The notes under the pieces were generated by a model. It saw nothing but the letters and a program-made list of their open reading frames with translations. It was not told the origin of the DNA and did not search any database. A stretch of 37,764 bases of DNA, taken from an uncultured Lachnospiraceae bacterium. Lineage in GTDB: Bacteria; Bacillota; Clostridia; Lachnospirales; Lachnospiraceae. Below, piece by piece: positions 35,400-37,764 of this stretch (the stretch's first letter is position 1; every line of letters begins with the position of its first letter). Location: the NCBI GenBank assembly GCA_934385475.1, contig CAKRPS010000024.1, positions 1 to 37,764 on the forward strand, in the 5' to 3' direction. A program made the translations under genes and the position numbers.

Positions 35400-36518
35400 A
35401 TGAGCAGGCAGTTATTACATACACCGGAAGGTGTACGGGACATCTATGGTGATGAAAAACAGAAGAAGAATATCGTGGAAAAGCTTCTCCATGAGAAGAT
35501 AAAAGGATATGGCTACCGTGATATCCAGACCCCTACGTTTGAGTTTTTTGATGTGTTTTCCAAAGAGGTAGGAACAACACCGTCCAGAGAGCTTTATAAA
35601 TTTTTTGACAAAGAGGGCAATACCCTGGTACTTCGGCCGGACTTTACTCCGTCCATCGCAAGATGTGCCGCAAAATATTTTATGGATGAAAATGTTCCGA
35701 TCCGTTTCTGTTATCAGGGAAATACATTTACCAATACTTCTAATTTGCAGGGCAAATTAAAAGAGGTGACCCAGATGGGAGCCGAACTGATCGGAGATGA
35801 CTCGGTCTATGCCGATGCGGAAATGATCGCCATGACGATCGAATCCTTATATCATGCAGGGCTTTCGGATTTTCAGATCAGTATTGGAAATGTAGAATAT
35901 TTCAAGGGAATCTGCGGGGAAGCCGGTCTCACGGAGGAAACGGAAAATCAGCTCCGGGAACTGATCTCCGGCAAAAACTTTTTTGGTGCAGAAGAGCTGC
36001 TTGACGGTATTCATGTGAAAGATACCTATAAGAATGCACTTTTAAAGGTCAGCGAACTGTTCGGTGGTAAGGAAATTCTTGCAAAAGCCAGCGAGCTTGC
36101 CCTGAACAGCCGTGCCAAAGAGGCGGTTCACCGTCTTGAGAAGGTATATGAGGTTTTGTGTCAGTACGGTGTGGAGAAATATGTTTCCTTTGACCTCGGG
36201 ATGCTCAGCAACTATAATTACTATACGGGAATTATTTTCAAGGGCTTCACCTACGGCATCGGAGATGCGATCGTCAAGGGAGGAAGATACAACAACCTTT
36301 TGAAGCAGTTTGGAAAGGAAGCTCCCGCGATCGGTTTTGTCATTGTGATCGATGATCTTCTGATCGCAATGAACCGCCAGGAAACCGTTATTTCCGGAGT
36401 GGAGCATACCTGTAAGATCTATTACACAGAGGCTACTTTTGAGAAGCAGTTGATGACTGCCAAGAAAATGCGTGCCGATGGGAAATGCGTAGAGCTTTTG
36501 CCTGAGGTTCAGAAATAG
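35400..36518 (+). CDS. hisZ: ATP phosphoribosyltransferase regulatory subunit
   Basis: Catalytically inactive histidyl-tRNA-synthetase paralogue that binds short HisG and is needed for its activity and histidine feedback. It has 372 residues. Class II synthetase-like segments are TPEGVRDI, RPDFTPSIAR, RFCYQGNTF and YYTGIIFKGFTYG. The C-terminal anticodon-binding domain of true HisRS is missing, and the next gene is short hisG, which together settle HisZ over HisS. The start at 35400 has GGAGGT 4-5 bases upstream; the in-frame ATG at 35388 overlaps that site. First gene of the operon. Confidence 0.95.
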   Translation: MSRQLLHTPEGVRDIYGDEKQKKNIVEKLLHEKIKGYGYRDIQTPTFEFFDVFSKEVGTTPSRELYKFFDKEGNTLVLRPDFTPSIARCAAKYFMDENVPIRFCYQGNTFTNTSNLQGKLKEVTQMGAELIGDDSVYADAEMIAMTIESLYHAGLSDFQISIGNVEYFKGICGEAGLTEETENQLRELISGKNFFGAEELLDGIHVKDTYKNALLKVSELFGGKEILAKASELALNSRAKEAVHRLEKVYEVLCQYGVEKYVSFDLGMLSNYNYYTGIIFKGFTYGIGDAIVKGGRYNNLLKQFGKEAPAIGFVIVIDDLLIAMNRQETVISGVEHTCKIYYTEATFEKQLMTAKKMRADGKCVELLPEVQK

Positions 36519-36527
36519 AGAGTGAGA

Positions 36528-37178
36528 ATGAAGATGAAGGAAGAACGTTATTTAACCTTTGCCCTTGGAAAAGGGCGACTTGCCAATAAGACGATGGAGC
36601 TTCTGGAAGAGATCGGTATTACCTGCGAGGAGATGAAGGATAAGGATTCCCGCAAACTGATTTTTGTCAATGAAGACTTAAAGCTGAAATTTTTCCTGGC
36701 TAAGGGCCCGGATGTTCCTACTTATGTGGAATATGGTGCCGCAGATATCGGCGTGGTTGGAAAAGATACGATTCTGGAGGAAAACCGGTGTGTCTATGAG
36801 GTGCTTGACCTCGGATACGGAAAATGCCGTATGTGTGTATGTGGACCGGAGAGTGCCCGTGAACTGTTAAAGCACCATGAAATGATCCGTGTAGCCAGCA
36901 AATATCCTAATATTGCCAAAGATTATTTCTATAATAAAAAGCATCAGACGGTAGACATTATCAAGTTAAACGGTTCGGTGGAGCTTGGACCTATCGTGAA
37001 CCTGTCCGATGTGATCGTAGACATCGTGGAAACCGGATCAACCTTACGGGAGAACGGTTTGAATGTACTGGAGGAAATCTGTCCGCTGTCTGCCAGAATG
37101 ATTGTCAATCAAGTGAGTATGCAGATGGAGACAGAGCGTATCCGCAAGTTGATTTCCAGTCTGAAAGAAAAGCTTTAG
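36528..37178 (+). CDS. hisG: ATP phosphoribosyltransferase catalytic subunit, short form
   Basis: First step of histidine synthesis: ATP plus PRPP to phosphoribosyl-ATP. About 216 residues, the short form (HisG-S) without the C-terminal regulatory domain, which is why hisZ is present. Motifs are LTFALGKGRLANKTMEL at the N-terminus, YGAADIGVVGKD, and the PRPP loop in DIVETGSTLRENGL. Start choice is uncertain: GTG 36522, ATG 36528 and ATG 36534 all follow AGAG-rich sequence; ATG 36528 is taken. Nine bases separate it from the hisZ stop. Confidence 0.95.
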   Translation: MKMKEERYLTFALGKGRLANKTMELLEEIGITCEEMKDKDSRKLIFVNEDLKLKFFLAKGPDVPTYVEYGAADIGVVGKDTILEENRCVYEVLDLGYGKCRMCVCGPESARELLKHHEMIRVASKYPNIAKDYFYNKKHQTVDIIKLNGSVELGPIVNLSDVIVDIVETGSTLRENGLNVLEEICPLSARMIVNQVSMQMETERIRKLISSLKEKL

Positions 37179-37188
37179 GAGGGCAGCC

Positions 37189-37764
37189 ATGCGTAAAGTA
37201 AAGTTAACCGCAGACTCCAAAAAGGATCTGCTCAATAATCTTTTGAAAAGAAGTCCCAATAACTATTCAGAGTATGAAAGCACAGTCGCAGATATCATAG
37301 CAGATGTCAGGGCAAACAAAAATCAGGCTGTCTTTTCCTATACCCGTAAGTTTGACAAGTGGGAGATTGATGAGACGAATATCCGGGTGACACCCGCAGA
37401 GATGGATGAGGCATTTGCCGCTATCGATGAAGATTTTATCCGTGTGATGAAGGCGTCGGCCCAGAATATCGCGGATTTTCATAAGAAACAGCTTCACAAC
37501 AGCTGGATCGATCCCAGACCGGATGGCAGTATTCTCGGGCAGAAGATTTTGCCAATCGCCATTTCCGGTGTATATGTACCCGGTGGAAAGGCTGCCTATC
37601 CGAGCAGTGTCCTTATGAATGTCATTCCCGCAAAGGTTGCCGGGGTAAAGCGTATTATCATGACGACTCCAGCGGGTGCTGATGGAAAGGTTAATCCTGG
37701 GACTCTGGTTGCAGCGCAGATAGCCGGAGTCGATGAAATCTATAAGGTAGGCGGTGCCCAGGCA
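37189..37764 (+). CDS. hisD: Histidinol dehydrogenase (3' partial)
   Basis: NAD-dependent oxidation of histidinol to histidine, the last two steps of the pathway. The frame runs off the window end after 192 residues of the usual 430 or so. Visible signatures are AISGVYVPGGKAAYPSSVLM, NVIPAKVAGVKRI and the NAD-site KVGGAQA at the edge. AGGAGGG lies 5 bases before the ATG and overlaps the hisG stop codon. Catalytic Glu/His residues lie beyond the window. Confidence 0.95.
   Translation, partial: MRKVKLTADSKKDLLNNLLKRSPNNYSEYESTVADIIADVRANKNQAVFSYTRKFDKWEIDETNIRVTPAEMDEAFAAIDEDFIRVMKASAQNIADFHKKQLHNSWIDPRPDGSILGQKILPIAISGVYVPGGKAAYPSSVLMNVIPAKVAGVKRIIMTTPAGADGKVNPGTLVAAQIAGVDEIYKVGGAQA

Noticed and set aside
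35323..35400. Possible T-box or leader-peptide attenuator for the his operon
   Set aside because: The leader is only about 70 bases, the mini-frame ATG GTA GAG AAG TAA contains no His codons, and no T-box AGGGTGG-type motif or terminator is present.

Overview
The window reads as a chromosomal core segment of a mid-GC Gram-positive bacterium of the class Clostridia, most likely family Lachnospiraceae. This rests on gene content and order rather than on a search. The signs are a proB / 5-formyl-THF cyclo-ligase / proA cluster, a PUA-less ProB, a hisZ plus short-form hisG pair, a clostridial-type leuC/leuD pair, the sporulation-associated rsmD-coaD-ylbJ neighbourhood, AGGAGG-type ribosome binding sites throughout, and many sigma-A promoters with 17-base spacers. 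No rRNA, tRNA, CRISPR array, insertion sequence, prophage or integrase is visible. No stretch longer than about 240 bases lacks a gene.

Layout. 1-5494: two flavoproteins (the first cut by the window edge) followed by the proline genes proB and proA with a folate gene between them. 5622-7340: a transmembrane chemoreceptor ending in a strong terminator. 7444-8863: a regulatory and metal patch with a self-regulated TetR repressor, then a SmtB-type zinc-sensing ArsR repressor and a small HMA metal-binding protein but no metal ATPase. 8956-11145: divergent uracil permease (uraA) and uracil phosphoribosyltransferase (upp). 11236-14366: a lipoprotein and a cobalamin-dependent methionine synthase lacking the reactivation domain. 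14463-20634: branched-chain amino acid genes ilvB, two tandem ilvN genes, ilvC, leuC, leuD. 20654-22300: an unknown small protein facing a membrane diguanylate cyclase. 22536-27560: a possible nuclease-fold protein with a winged-helix tail, then a type IIA topoisomerase pair. 27605-31570: rsmD, coaD, a coiled-coil protein, a surface amidase, and ylbJ on the opposite strand, overlapping the amidase. 31738-35262: two pseudouridine synthases, a HAD phosphatase, a membrane protein and recU. 35293-37764: the start of a histidine operon, hisZ-hisG-hisD, with hisD cut by the window end.

How the genes fit together. Most are biosynthesis or housekeeping: proline from glutamate, uracil salvage (import plus conversion to UMP), methionine synthesis, valine/isoleucine/leucine synthesis, histidine synthesis, CoA synthesis, DNA topology, recombination and RNA modification. 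I found no convincing new multi-gene system. The items most worth a second look are local: the operator-in-promoter layout of the TetR gene, the zinc repressor/HMA pair without its transporter, the two divergent ilvN copies separated by an internal promoter, the amidase whose Arg/His tail lies exactly in an antisense overlap with ylbJ, the unassigned topoisomerase pair, and the orphan nuclease-like protein at 22536.
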